DNA from: Halohasta litchfieldiae
Lineage (GTDB): Archaea; Halobacteriota; Halobacteria; Halobacteriales; Haloferacaceae
DNA length: 64,000 nt
Assembly (NCBI RefSeq): GCF_002788215.1
Contig: NZ_CP024845.1
Span: 186,001-250,000, forward strand
Direction: 5' to 3'
Made by a program: the position numbers and the translations under genes. Positions 24,948-33,481 of this stretch are shown in pieces. The first letter of the stretch is position 1; each line of letters begins with the position of its first letter. The notes below the pieces were generated by a model that saw nothing but the letters and a program-made list of their open reading frames with translations, was not told where the DNA came from and searched no databases.

Positions 24948-25607
24948 ATGGAAAAATACGTATGTTCAATTTGTGAGGCAAAGTTTGATAATGAGATGCT
25001 AGTTCGGACGCATATCTCTCTTTCAGAACATTATGGCCATAAAAACAAAACCGGTTTCTCGCCAGCTGATTCAGTTTCTGTGATTAATGAGAATAATGAA
25101 ATTGTAGATAGAATTAACGGAAAAGGAAACCCAGAGGCAGCGAACCTATTGAAGAGTGAGGTTCCTGATGAATTAGACAGAGTTGATGCAGTAATAATCA
25201 AGACGGCAGTCAATTCAAACACTGTTGATAGTTCAGAACTTATTCGACTCACAAACGCTGCTCTTGATGATGCGGGATTAGCAATTGAACCAACAGACTC
25301 TGCTCTTCATCGAGGAGAAACAGATGTACCCTCATCAGTAATAATCCTGAAAAAACTAAATGATTTCTTTGAGCTCAGTCGGACAGAAGGTGCAAAATTT
25401 GAGGAACTCACTAAACTCAAACAACGTATTCTCAAAGCCTATGCGAAAGACACGTCTATTGGGGTGTCTGAATTAGCTAAGGAAACAAATGTCTCTCCGA
25501 GCTACTGTGCTCTGATAGTCGAGAGGTACGGAGATATTATTGAGAGAGTAACTTCTGACGAAATGGATAAATATTTAGACGAAATCTCGTCAGGGAGTCG
25601 AACATAA
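24948..25607 (+). CDS. C2H2 zinc-finger and helix-turn-helix protein
   Basis: 219 aa. The N-terminus YVCSICEAKFDNEMLVRTHISLSEH is a classical C2H2 finger (C-x2-C...H-x6-H), uncommon in archaea but recurrent in haloarchaeal elements and viruses. Residues about 160-205 (LKQRILKAYAKDTSIGVSELAKETNVSPSYCALIVERYGDII) are an HTH. Two DNA-contact modules suggest a regulator of the element. An AT-rich promoter region precedes the ATG. Confidence 0.65.
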   Translation: MEKYVCSICEAKFDNEMLVRTHISLSEHYGHKNKTGFSPADSVSVINENNEIVDRINGKGNPEAANLLKSEVPDELDRVDAVIIKTAVNSNTVDSSELIRLTNAALDDAGLAIEPTDSALHRGETDVPSSVIILKKLNDFFELSRTEGAKFEELTKLKQRILKAYAKDTSIGVSELAKETNVSPSYCALIVERYGDIIERVTSDEMDKYLDEISSGSRT

Positions 25608-25940
25608 ATGTCTCAATGAACGTAACTGGGAAATAGATTAGCGATAAAGACTTTGGATTCGAAGTTGGTAGTGTTGTAGAATAGCTCAGAATCCGACAAT
25701 CATACCCACTCTCACCCGCGGCGAGCACTCAAATATCTCGTCCCTCTTTGTGTTCTTTGATACCAGAAGAGAAATGGCAAATCGTAATCAGTGAAGTTCC
25801 AGTAACCGAACGGTCAGGACTAGCCCGATGCTGGCTGTACGAAAACAGCGTAAAGCAATACCGAGACCAACCCCGCCACCACCCAAAATTAATCGAGTTG
25901 GTCTTGTGCTTCAAATATACTCAATCTTGAATAAATATTA
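25608..25940. other. Gap with a possible gene remnant
   Basis: A 60-codon frame at 25748-25930 (+; ...SGLARCWLYENSVKQYRDQPRHHPKLIELVL) has protein-like composition but no start other than TTG, and no known match. It may be a decayed gene. Otherwise nothing recognised. Confidence 0.3.
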
Positions 25941-26975
25941 TTAATCTATTCTCGGTGCGTGTCTATCCGCCTCACTTCGCAAGAAATCATCTTTCTCACT
26001 GAGCAAGTACTGTTCAGTAGTGGATACATCTTTGTGACCTAATAATTCTTTAAGCGAATATATTGAGGCCTCTCCTGATGATTGGATAAATTGCTCTGCG
26101 AATCCGTGACGATATGAATGAGTTGAATATTTATATCGTTCTGTGTCGTCTGCAGTTGTAACTGTGTCCTGCTCTTCTAAGGACTCGGCTGCATACGAGA
26201 CAATATCACCAACGGTACGAGGTGACATTCCATTTTCAGACCTTGCGTCATCTGTGATAAAGAAATAATCAGAATCAGAATTAATGTATGCTTCCCGACG
26301 GACATCCCTCCAGATTTCAAGTTGAGTAGATAATTTTTTAGAGATACTTGCTGGTCTTGTTTTGTCGGACTTTACTGCAGGTACTATAATTTCGTTTTTC
26401 TTCAAATCGACATGCTGTTTTTCAAGTGAACTAATCTCAGCTCTTCGCATCCCTGTTTCATAAAGCAAATTTAGAACCATTTTATTTCTGAATTTCGGTG
26501 GTCCTACATTTTCAATCATTGTTTTATGTTGCTCAGGAGAGATAACAACGTAATTTTCAGGCCACTTATTTTGCTGGAGTGTAGCTCCGTAATCAATATA
26601 GCTACCAATCACAAAATCTTCTGTCAGATTCTTTGTGACATGGCCTTCATTATAGAGATACAGAAAGAATGAACGAGCATAACTGTACGTTGTTTCTATA
26701 GTGCTCTCAGCATACCCTTTCTCATGTAACATCCACTTTGCCCAGTAATCTAAGAGTGTATTAGAAGTTCCAAGACTTGTCTCTTTTTTGGGTATATGAA
26801 CTACAAGGTCTGACCGCTTATTTATTGCAGTGTAATCTAAATCGGCATAATCTAGAAACCACTCAAGGCGTTTTATTGACTGCTTATAACTAACAACCGA
26901 CTTGTCTGCTAATTTCTCTGGAAGACCTGCAAGAAAATCTGATTTAAGTTGTTCGAACGACTCTTGTTGGCTCAT
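25941..26975 (-). CDS. Tyrosine recombinase/integrase of the island
   Basis: 344 aa. An N-terminal SAM-like core-binding domain (residues 1-120) and a catalytic domain with the full set: GMRRAEISSL (Arg), a K in the beta hairpin (KSDKTRPASIS), HSYRHGF (His-x-x-Arg), LLGHKDV (His) and EQYLL (nucleophile Tyr). Its ATG overlaps the last bases of the RHH gene upstream (4 bp), so they form an operon. Position at the right edge of the AT-rich island suggests it integrated the element; the attachment site is not certain. Confidence 0.85.
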   Translation of the reverse strand: MSQQESFEQLKSDFLAGLPEKLADKSVVSYKQSIKRLEWFLDYADLDYTAINKRSDLVVHIPKKETSLGTSNTLLDYWAKWMLHEKGYAESTIETTYSYARSFFLYLYNEGHVTKNLTEDFVIGSYIDYGATLQQNKWPENYVVISPEQHKTMIENVGPPKFRNKMVLNLLYETGMRRAEISSLEKQHVDLKKNEIIVPAVKSDKTRPASISKKLSTQLEIWRDVRREAYINSDSDYFFITDDARSENGMSPRTVGDIVSYAAESLEEQDTVTTADDTERYKYSTHSYRHGFAEQFIQSSGEASIYSLKELLGHKDVSTTEQYLLSEKDDFLRSEADRHAPRID

Positions 26976-27556
26976 TCTTCTACCTCAAAAATGAATCTCT
27001 TGCCATCTTTTGAGAATTGATTGACTGAGCCAATATCTGAAATGAGTGTATCTAACGTACTCAGGACATCTTGGTCACTGTATCCTGCGAATTTAGTTTG
27101 AATATCTTGTACCCAGCCATACTCGTCTGAACGTAATCCATCAGGATTGGTCAGTTCATAGGCGTTATTTTTGATAGTGTTCTCAGCATCCCGCTGTGAT
27201 TCAAAGCGAGGCAGTGTCTCGTAGACTTCACTCTTTATGTTAACCGTTTCTCCTTCTAAATCAATGAGATAAGCAATGTTTGTCTCCAAACGACTGAGTG
27301 TTTCCTCTATGTCCCGGAATCGGTTCTCAAGCGATTGTAGACGGTTCTCTACAGGAGCGAGGTCAACATCTACACTTTCAAGCTCAGATTGCTTATCAAA
27401 TCCACCACTAACTTCCAAATTTGTTGCACGGCGAATGAGTTTGGTCCGGTCATTGTACTCGTCATTCTCAACAGCTTCATCCCAGGCATTGAGTTCAGAT
27501 TGAGGAACTCTCAGTGAGATTGGCTGTTTGTCATGCTCCGAATCGTCAGAGGCCAT
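26972..27556 (-). CDS. RHH-type DNA-binding protein with coiled coil, partner of integrase
   Basis: 194 aa. Residues 11-45 (KQPISLRVPQSELNAWDEAVENDEYNDRTKLIRRAT) are a ribbon-helix-helix. A coiled coil follows (VENRLQSLENRFRDIEETLSRLETNIAYLI) and a C-terminal wHTH-like end (LRSDEYGWVQDIQTKFAGYSDQDVLSTLDTLISD). Its start codon overlaps a 9-bp inverted repeat (27554-27587), a likely self-operator. Probably controls integrase synthesis or acts as a directionality factor. Confidence 0.7.
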   Translation of the reverse strand: MASDDSEHDKQPISLRVPQSELNAWDEAVENDEYNDRTKLIRRATNLEVSGGFDKQSELESVDVDLAPVENRLQSLENRFRDIEETLSRLETNIAYLIDLEGETVNIKSEVYETLPRFESQRDAENTIKNNAYELTNPDGLRSDEYGWVQDIQTKFAGYSDQDVLSTLDTLISDIGSVNQFSKDGKRFIFEVEE

Positions 27557-27587
27557 ATTACGGTATTTCTCATGCCAACGTAATATG
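27554..27587. promoter_or_regulatory. Inverted repeat CATATTACG...CGTAATATG at RHH start
   Basis: Perfect 9-bp arms (27554-27562, 27579-27587) with a 16-nt spacer. The left arm contains the RHH start codon. RHH proteins bind such palindromes as dimers of dimers, so autoregulation of the rhh-integrase operon is likely. Confidence 0.55.
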
Positions 27588-27624
27588 ATTGTGCATACGT
27601 TCGTACATATTTTGGACAGTAGTA

Positions 27625-27685
27625 GGTGACCGGATATCCCATACTGACTCGTTGGGCGTCGACGGGCTTACTTTGACCGGTCACC
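27625..27685. repeat. Inverted repeat GGTGACCGG / CCGGTCACC at island right edge
   Basis: 9-bp arms at 27625-27633 and 27677-27685, 43 nt apart, in the transition zone from AT-rich to GC-rich DNA. A related CCGGTCA occurs again near 27791. Could be a recombinase or regulator site; no further support. Confidence 0.35.
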
Positions 27686-27810
27686 CCCGGACTCATCGCT
27701 ACACACTGTCGACCGTACCCAGTCAAAGACCCATTTGTTACCATTTGATGGCAGCAAGTACCATCTCTTACCAAGTAGTGACAGTAATACCGGTCAACGT
27801 AGCGCTGTGG

Positions 27811-29475
27811 TTAGTCGATCTGTTTGAGCGCCCACGCCGCCCGCGCTCGAACCGCGTCGCTGGGGTCCTCACGCCGGTGTTCGGTCAGCGAGTCGACGGC
27901 CTCGCTGGCCTCACAGTGGCCCAACACCCAGCAGGCGTGGACTCGACTTTGGGTCCAGCTATCCTCCAGAAGCTCCACGACCTGCGGGACGAACGGATCG
28001 ATCCGGCCGGGGAACTCGTCGGCGATTCGCGCCAGCGTTCCCGCCGTATTCGACCGCACCGTCGGATCTGAGTCATCCAGTAGCGGCGCAATTTCGTCGG
28101 TGTAGGGTGCGACATCCGTCGGGAACCCCTGTGCGATGTCGCCCAACACGCCGACCGAGTTCCCCCGGAGTTCGGGATCGTAAGCAGTCAACTGATCCAA
28201 CAGCGTCGGGACGACCGGCGTTGCGGCGTCGGGATAGGCCGCCGTGACGTGGCCGAGCGCCGCCGTACAGCTGATCCGGTAGGGCGCGTCGTCGGCATCC
28301 AGAATCGAACACAGCTGGGGGACCAGCGGCCGGACCTCCTCGGGGAACGATTCGGCGATCACACTCAGGACGGCCAAGGCTTGTCGACGCGCCCGCGTGG
28401 GCGTCGGCGACAACAGCGAGGCAATCGCCGGGGTGGCATCCAGCGCGGCGGTGGGGTTGTGTTCGGCAACCGGCAGCAGGAACTGGGTAACAGCCGCGTT
28501 CAACAGCGAACTCTCGGTGTTCAGCTGATCGATGATCTCTGGAGTGATATCCACGACGGCCTCGGGGAACCGCTCGGCAACGGTCGCCAGACTCCGGACG
28601 GCATACAGCCGGATCGGGCGGTCGTCATCGAGCCGGTCGACAAGCCGGTCGACCGCCGTCAGCCCGACCTCGGGGCGGTCCTCAACCACAGATTCGACCG
28701 TGCGGATCGCGTCGTACCGGACCGCAGTACTGTCGTCGTCGATCAAGGGCCACAGCGACTCGGTTTTCAGCAGGCCGGGAGCGACCGCCGCCAACTGCCG
28801 GTAACGGTCGACGCGGTCGTCCGGCGACCCCTCGTCGAGTGCTGGCAGCGAGGCCCGCGTGACGACCTCGACGGCCGTAATTTCGGGCACCGAGAGCTGA
28901 ACCCGCTGGGGAGAAGCTTCGACGGTCATCAGTTCGAACGTGGGTGGAGCCGTTAGTCCAACGGCCGCCGCCGGCAGACGCGTCGGGCCGGCAACCGGCT
29001 GGTCGGCCGTCACTGATGTCGACCCGCCTTCCTCGCTCACGATCCGAAACGCCGTCGAGCTATCGAACTGGTCGAAAAACGCCTCCAAGGCCTCCCCGGA
29101 GTCGGGAGCCGACCGGATCTGCATCGGCTCGCCGGTCGGGCCGGGGGCGAACCACTGCAGTGGCTCGCCGTCGGCGTCGGTGTGGCGACGAATACAGTCG
29201 TGAACCGAGTCACAGCCGACCGCATCCCGAATCGTCAGGTGGTCGACACCGCCGGCGTCGACATCGGCCGGGAGTGTATACTGTCGCCAGCAAGTGTGAC
29301 CGTCGATGACGACCGGGTTTGGCTCGCCAGCTGCATCGGCGGGCCGACCGTCGACCGTTTCGGCGCGGCTATCACAGACATCGCAGACCGGGTTCGGAAC
29401 GTGCGCGGCGGCACTCCCGACGGGGGTTCCACAGATACTGCAGGGCGACCGTCGGGGAGTCGGCGTTGAAGGCAT
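27811..29475 (-). CDS. HEAT-repeat protein with N-terminal zinc ribbon
   Basis: 554 aa. An N-terminal CSICGTP...CDVCDSR zinc ribbon (residues 17-36), then a beta-rich region (about 60-200) similar in character to PATAN-less sensor or binding domains, then about seven HEAT-type repeats (for example RYDAIRTVESVVEDRPEVG, RLYAVRSLATVAERFPEAV, RRQALAVLSVIAESFPEEV, RSNTAGTLARIADEFPGRI). HEAT arrays are scaffolds for protein contacts. GC-rich and acidic: the first core gene right of the island. No operon partner is close. Confidence 0.75.
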   Translation of the reverse strand: MPSTPTPRRSPCSICGTPVGSAAAHVPNPVCDVCDSRAETVDGRPADAAGEPNPVVIDGHTCWRQYTLPADVDAGGVDHLTIRDAVGCDSVHDCIRRHTDADGEPLQWFAPGPTGEPMQIRSAPDSGEALEAFFDQFDSSTAFRIVSEEGGSTSVTADQPVAGPTRLPAAAVGLTAPPTFELMTVEASPQRVQLSVPEITAVEVVTRASLPALDEGSPDDRVDRYRQLAAVAPGLLKTESLWPLIDDDSTAVRYDAIRTVESVVEDRPEVGLTAVDRLVDRLDDDRPIRLYAVRSLATVAERFPEAVVDITPEIIDQLNTESSLLNAAVTQFLLPVAEHNPTAALDATPAIASLLSPTPTRARRQALAVLSVIAESFPEEVRPLVPQLCSILDADDAPYRISCTAALGHVTAAYPDAATPVVPTLLDQLTAYDPELRGNSVGVLGDIAQGFPTDVAPYTDEIAPLLDDSDPTVRSNTAGTLARIADEFPGRIDPFVPQVVELLEDSWTQSRVHACWVLGHCEASEAVDSLTEHRREDPSDAVRARAAWALKQID

Positions 29476-29602
29476 CGCTGGTGGTTATGTGTCGGATGAA
29501 CCATCGTCTCAAAAATCTTCCGTAGCAGATAACGGGTTTGATAATTGGGGTTGCCCCTTCGAACCCCGGAACACATTTCAGCCGAGGCGAAAAGATGTAG
29601 CT

Positions 29603-30451
29603 ATGATCGACGAAACAGTCGAGGAGATCCAAGGGATGCAGAGTCATAGCTCCTCGCTGATCGCTATCAAGGCGACACAGGCGCTATCGGAGCTACTCGA
29701 CCGCGAGTACGCCTCCGTCGAGGAGTTCGAGCGAGACCTCGAACGCAACGCGGGCGCACTCCGGCGAGCCAATCCATCGCACGCCTCGCTCCACAACGCG
29801 GTTCGGGCGGTCGAACGCTCGGTACTCGACGTCTCCGGCTCCGTCGACGAGGCCAAGGAATTCACCCGCGAGATGATCGACCGCGTCGTCGAGGATATCG
29901 AAACCGGCAAACGCCGCGCTGCCGCCAACGCCGCCGAAACGTTCGAAGACGGCGAAACCTTTCTGACACACGATTTCTCGACGACTGCACTGGCGGCCGT
30001 CGAGGCCGCCGCCCTCGACGGCAACTATCTGACGGCCTACGTGATGGAAGCCCGGCCTCGATACATCGGCCGCGGAACCGCCCGCATGCTGGCCGCAATC
30101 GACCGCGTCGAACCGCATCTCATGGTCGACAGTGCCTTGGGTCACTTCCTTTCGGAGTGCGACCGCGTCGTGATCGGCATGGACTGTATCGTCGACGACA
30201 CGCTCTACAACCGAGTCGGCACCCTACCGCTGGCGGCGACCGCCCAAGAACTCGGCGTGCCGGTCGTCGTCGTCGGCTCGGGGGCCAAAGTGATCGAAGA
30301 AGGGTTTGCCTTCCAAAATCAGCACCGCTCGCCGTCGGAAGTGATGCTCGAACCGGTCGAAGGAATCGCTATCGAGAACCCCGCCTACGATGCGACGCCG
30401 GTCGAATACATCGACCAGCTTATCACCGAGACCGGCATCCACGAGTTCTAA
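29603..30451 (+). CDS. eIF2B/ribose-1,5-bisphosphate isomerase family protein
   Basis: 282 aa from ATG 29603 (MIDETVEEIQGMQSHSSSLIAIKATQALSELL). An N-terminal helical bundle, then the Rossmann-like half with LTHDFSTTALAAVEAA, YVMEARPRYIGRGTARMLA, VVIGMDCIVDD, LYNRVGTLPLAATAQELGVPVVVVGSGAKV: the eIF2B alpha/beta/delta family. In haloarchaea members convert ribose 1,5-bisphosphate to ribulose 1,5-bisphosphate in the AMP/pentose bisphosphate pathway or act as initiation-factor homologues; the ARP and GMDC residues fit the former, but which one is not settled. A longer upstream frame is a shadow. Confidence 0.75.
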   Translation: MIDETVEEIQGMQSHSSSLIAIKATQALSELLDREYASVEEFERDLERNAGALRRANPSHASLHNAVRAVERSVLDVSGSVDEAKEFTREMIDRVVEDIETGKRRAAANAAETFEDGETFLTHDFSTTALAAVEAAALDGNYLTAYVMEARPRYIGRGTARMLAAIDRVEPHLMVDSALGHFLSECDRVVIGMDCIVDDTLYNRVGTLPLAATAQELGVPVVVVGSGAKVIEEGFAFQNQHRSPSEVMLEPVEGIAIENPAYDATPVEYIDQLITETGIHEF

Positions 30452-30454
30452 CGC

Positions 30455-30646
30455 TCACCGCCAGTCGAATTTTCGGCCACGAATCGCTCGCACAGTCAGA
30501 AAGCCAAGCAGTCCCATCAACATAAAGACGAACAGCGTGATCCCCTGTTCGAGCAGTCCGGCGGCCGATAGAACCACGCCGGCGATCAGAATAAAAAAGC
30601 TCGCGATGACGATTTCGAACCCACTAACCTCAACCATAGCTACCAC
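30455..30646 (-). CDS. Small two-TM membrane protein
   Basis: 63 aa. Two hydrophobic stretches (FEIVIASFFILIAGVVLSAAGLL; ITLFVFMLMGLLGFLTVRAI) and a basic end RGRKFDWR. Start could be the second Met (codon 4). It ends 3 bp after the eIF2B-family stop on the other strand (convergent). Function unknown. Confidence 0.6.
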   Translation of the reverse strand: MVAMVEVSGFEIVIASFFILIAGVVLSAAGLLEQGITLFVFMLMGLLGFLTVRAIRGRKFDWR

Positions 30647-31138
30647 TCTCCGTGTTCATGAAAAACCGTTTCGGTCTCGGGGGGAGCATGAGAGTATGAA
30701 GTCACCCGCCCGGCACGACACGACGCATGCAGCATCCGGGGGACGGATCGCACTGAGAATGTCGTGGCTGCGTCGTGTCGGTGCTACACGCGCCAGCCTT
30801 TGGGGGAGAGGTGGCTGAGGGGCGTGCAGGGCCGGCAGGGGAGACGGACAGGCCAAGTCGACCTGACCGCCTACTGCTACACCTGCCCCAAACTTAAGCG
30901 ACTTGGCACTTCTGGAAGAACACTCCGTTTGTTGTTACACTCATCACGACACAGTCAAGGCAGTGGTTGACGGCCATGTCAGCCGGGCATCCCCAACGAG
31001 ACGGCCGCCTAGAGTGACGGGATCGACTACGGGTTTGCCACATTCACCGACCGCGTCTTTACCGACGAGTTGGAGCGGAATCTGGATCTGTCGACCGAAT
31101 CCAAAGAGATCGACGCCGAAGACTGATCGGAGACGTGG
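30647..31138. other. 492-bp degenerate stretch
   Basis: No intact gene. At 31013-31126 (+) about 37 codons of acidic, haloarchaea-like protein end in TGA (DGIDYGFATFTDRVFTDEL...), preceded by an in-frame TAG. This looks like the C-terminal stub of a decayed gene. The rest, with short Arg-rich frames, appears noncoding. Confidence 0.4.
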
Positions 31139-32275
31139 TTACTGTTCTCTCACGTCGACCCACTGACCGATATCGTCGGCTCGCTCGATTGCATCGAGGA
31201 TGACCTGCACATCGTAGGCGTCGTCGAAGGACGGCGAGAACTCCGTTCCATCGGCGACCGCCGAGAGGAACTCGTAGTTTTCGTGGACGAAACTGTGTTC
31301 CCAGCCGATGGTGTGGCCCGGCGGCCACCAGTGGTCGACGTAGGGGTCGGTTTCGTCGGTCACGAGAATCGTCTCGTAGCCGCGATTGTCGCCGGTCAAC
31401 AGCTTGAGTTCGTTGAGCCGTTCCAGCGAGAACTTCAGGCTTCCCTCCGTGCCATGAATCTCTATCGTGTGGTCGTTTTTGTGACCGGTCGCCACCCGTG
31501 AGGCCTCGAAGCTCCCGACCGCGCCGTTGGCGAACTCGGCTTGGGCAGTGTAGGCGTCGTCGACGGTCACCGGTCGGTACTCCTCGATAGCCTCCTCGTC
31601 GTCGTACACTGGTCGTTCGTCGACGAACGTTTCGAGGTGGCCCGAGACACGTTCGATGTCGCCCGTTTGGTCGCCGCCGAGGAAGCGCGCGAGGTCGACG
31701 GTGTGAGCGCCCAGATCACCGAGCGCGCCGGAGCCAGCCAGTTCGGAATCCATCCGCCACGCCCACGGTGCCTCGGGGTCGACGAGCCAATCCTGCAGAT
31801 ATCGACCTCGAACGTGCTGGATCGTCCCGAGATCACCGTTGGCGATCAGCTGCTTTGCATACTGGATCGCGGGCAGAAATCGGTAGTTGAACGCACAGCC
31901 CGCCGGGACGCCCGCCTCGCTCGCCGCATCGCGCATTCGTTCGGCGGTCTCCAGCGTTGGCGCGAGGGGTTTCTCGCAGAGCACGGGTGTTCCGGCCTCC
32001 AAGGCGGCAATCGAGGGCTCGGCGTGGAGATGGTTCGGCCCGAGATTGTAGAACACGTCGACCTCCTCGACGACAGCTTCCCAATCGGTCGCCGTCTGTG
32101 CAAACCCAAATTGGTCGGCGGCCTCGGCCAAGGCCTCCTTATCGCGTCCAATGAGTGTGTGGCGCTCGATCTCGGGTGCGTCGGGGAAAAACATCGGCAA
32201 CCGAGCGATGGCATTCGAGTGGGCACGACCCATAAACCGGTAGCCGAGCATGCCGATGGTAAGTGGCTCAGTCAC
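31139..32275 (-). CDS. Gfo/Idh/MocA-family oxidoreductase
   Basis: 378 aa. A Rossmann start (IGMLGYRFMGRAHSNA), then NHLHAEPSIAALEAGTPVLCEKPLAPT with the EKP motif, and a C-terminal alpha/beta domain with QDWLVDPEAPWAWRMD..GSGALGDLGAHTVDLARFL, all typical of sugar (inositol or glucose-type) dehydrogenases of this family. NAD(P)-dependent oxidation of a sugar or inositol is expected; the exact substrate is unknown. Single gene, same strand as the SDR gene to its right (180 bp apart). Confidence 0.85.
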   Translation of the reverse strand: MTEPLTIGMLGYRFMGRAHSNAIARLPMFFPDAPEIERHTLIGRDKEALAEAADQFGFAQTATDWEAVVEEVDVFYNLGPNHLHAEPSIAALEAGTPVLCEKPLAPTLETAERMRDAASEAGVPAGCAFNYRFLPAIQYAKQLIANGDLGTIQHVRGRYLQDWLVDPEAPWAWRMDSELAGSGALGDLGAHTVDLARFLGGDQTGDIERVSGHLETFVDERPVYDDEEAIEEYRPVTVDDAYTAQAEFANGAVGSFEASRVATGHKNDHTIEIHGTEGSLKFSLERLNELKLLTGDNRGYETILVTDETDPYVDHWWPPGHTIGWEHSFVHENYEFLSAVADGTEFSPSFDDAYDVQVILDAIERADDIGQWVDVREQ

Positions 32276-32455
32276 GACTTCTCACTCCGCCCAGTAGGCG
32301 TCGCCGGGTTCGGTTTCGAACATCGCACGTGAGAGCACGTCGACTGGCTTTTCGAAGCCTTCGGTCGCCGAGGGGGACAGTGAGCACGCCGAGCGTCATA
32401 CAGCCACGTACAACGACATCCCGAATAAATGGGTATGTCGACTGTGAGCGAATGT

Positions 32456-33472
32456 TTAGGCGCTCCCATCTCCCAGTCGACCGAGCAGGTCCCAAAGAAG
32501 GAACGCCACGCCGACAGTGAGGGCGGCCACCTGCTTGGGATGGGTCATCGCCCACAGCAGATAGCTCCGCTCGCGTGCTTTGTTGTCGAACGAGCCACGG
32601 GCTCCGAAATCGGTGTCGTCGTCGACTGGCTCTCGAAGGTTGTCGGCCCTATCGGAGTCCACAGGCTCGTCGATCATCTGGGCGTTCCAGCCGGTGCGAG
32701 CCAGCAGGTAGTCGAGTCGACGGGGAATCACTCGATTGCCGAGGATAGCTTTCAGCGTCGACCCACCGACCCAGAGTTCGTTGCGGTCGTTGTGGGCCGC
32801 CCAAACGATGGCCTCGGCGGCAACTTCGGGCTGGTAGATGGGTGGCACTGGCTGTGGTTTGTTGGGGAGTCGACTCCGGACCCACTCGAACTGTGGCGTG
32901 TTGAGCGCGGGCATCTGGACCATCGTCAACTGGATGTTGCTGTCCTCGTGGATGAGTTCGGTCCGAACCGACTCGGTAAACCCCTGAATGGCGTGTTTGC
33001 CGCCGCAGTAGGCCGACTGAAGTGGAATCCCGCGGTAGGCCAGCGCCGACCCGACCTGAATTATGGTTCCCTCGTCACGCGGGCGCATGTGATCCAAGGC
33101 GACCTGCGTGCCGTAAACGTAGCCGAGATAGGTGACCGCGGTGACGCGTTCGTACTCGTCGGGTTCCATCTCACTCACTGGGGAAAACACGGAAGTCATC
33201 GCGTTGTTCACCCAGATGTCGATTGGACCAAACGCCTCCTCGACAGCCTCGGCGGCAGTGTCGACCTGCTCTGGGTGGGCGACATCCGTTTCGACGACGA
33301 CGGCCTCACTCCCGGCGTCGACGACCTCCTGTTTGGCGGCTTCGAGCCCTGCCTCACCGCGGGCGAGGAGACCGATCCGTGCGCCCTTCTCGGCAAAGGC
33401 ACGCGCCGTCGCTCGTCCAACGCCAGCCGATGCACCTGTGATAACGACCGTTGGGTCTGTGTTTGCTGACAT
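32456..33472 (-). CDS. SDR-family oxidoreductase with C-terminal membrane segment
   Basis: 338 aa. GASAGVG cofactor motif (residues 13-19), NNAMTS, the catalytic S and Y-x-x-x-K (VGSALAYRG..., SAYCGGKHA) of classical SDRs. A C-terminal hydrophobic end (VAALTVGVAFLLWDLLGRL) probably anchors it at the membrane. The neighbour on the left strand side is an SPW/VKOR protein 9 bp away, so they may share an operon. Substrate is unknown. Confidence 0.85.
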   Translation of the reverse strand: MSANTDPTVVITGASAGVGRATARAFAEKGARIGLLARGEAGLEAAKQEVVDAGSEAVVVETDVAHPEQVDTAAEAVEEAFGPIDIWVNNAMTSVFSPVSEMEPDEYERVTAVTYLGYVYGTQVALDHMRPRDEGTIIQVGSALAYRGIPLQSAYCGGKHAIQGFTESVRTELIHEDSNIQLTMVQMPALNTPQFEWVRSRLPNKPQPVPPIYQPEVAAEAIVWAAHNDRNELWVGGSTLKAILGNRVIPRRLDYLLARTGWNAQMIDEPVDSDRADNLREPVDDDTDFGARGSFDNKARERSYLLWAMTHPKQVAALTVGVAFLLWDLLGRLGDGSA

Positions 33473-33481
33473 AGTCTCGAC

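Noticed and set aside
27625-27685. GGTGACCGG/CCGGTCACC considered as the attachment site
   Set aside because: It is an inverted rather than a direct repeat, and no matching copy occurs at the left island end.
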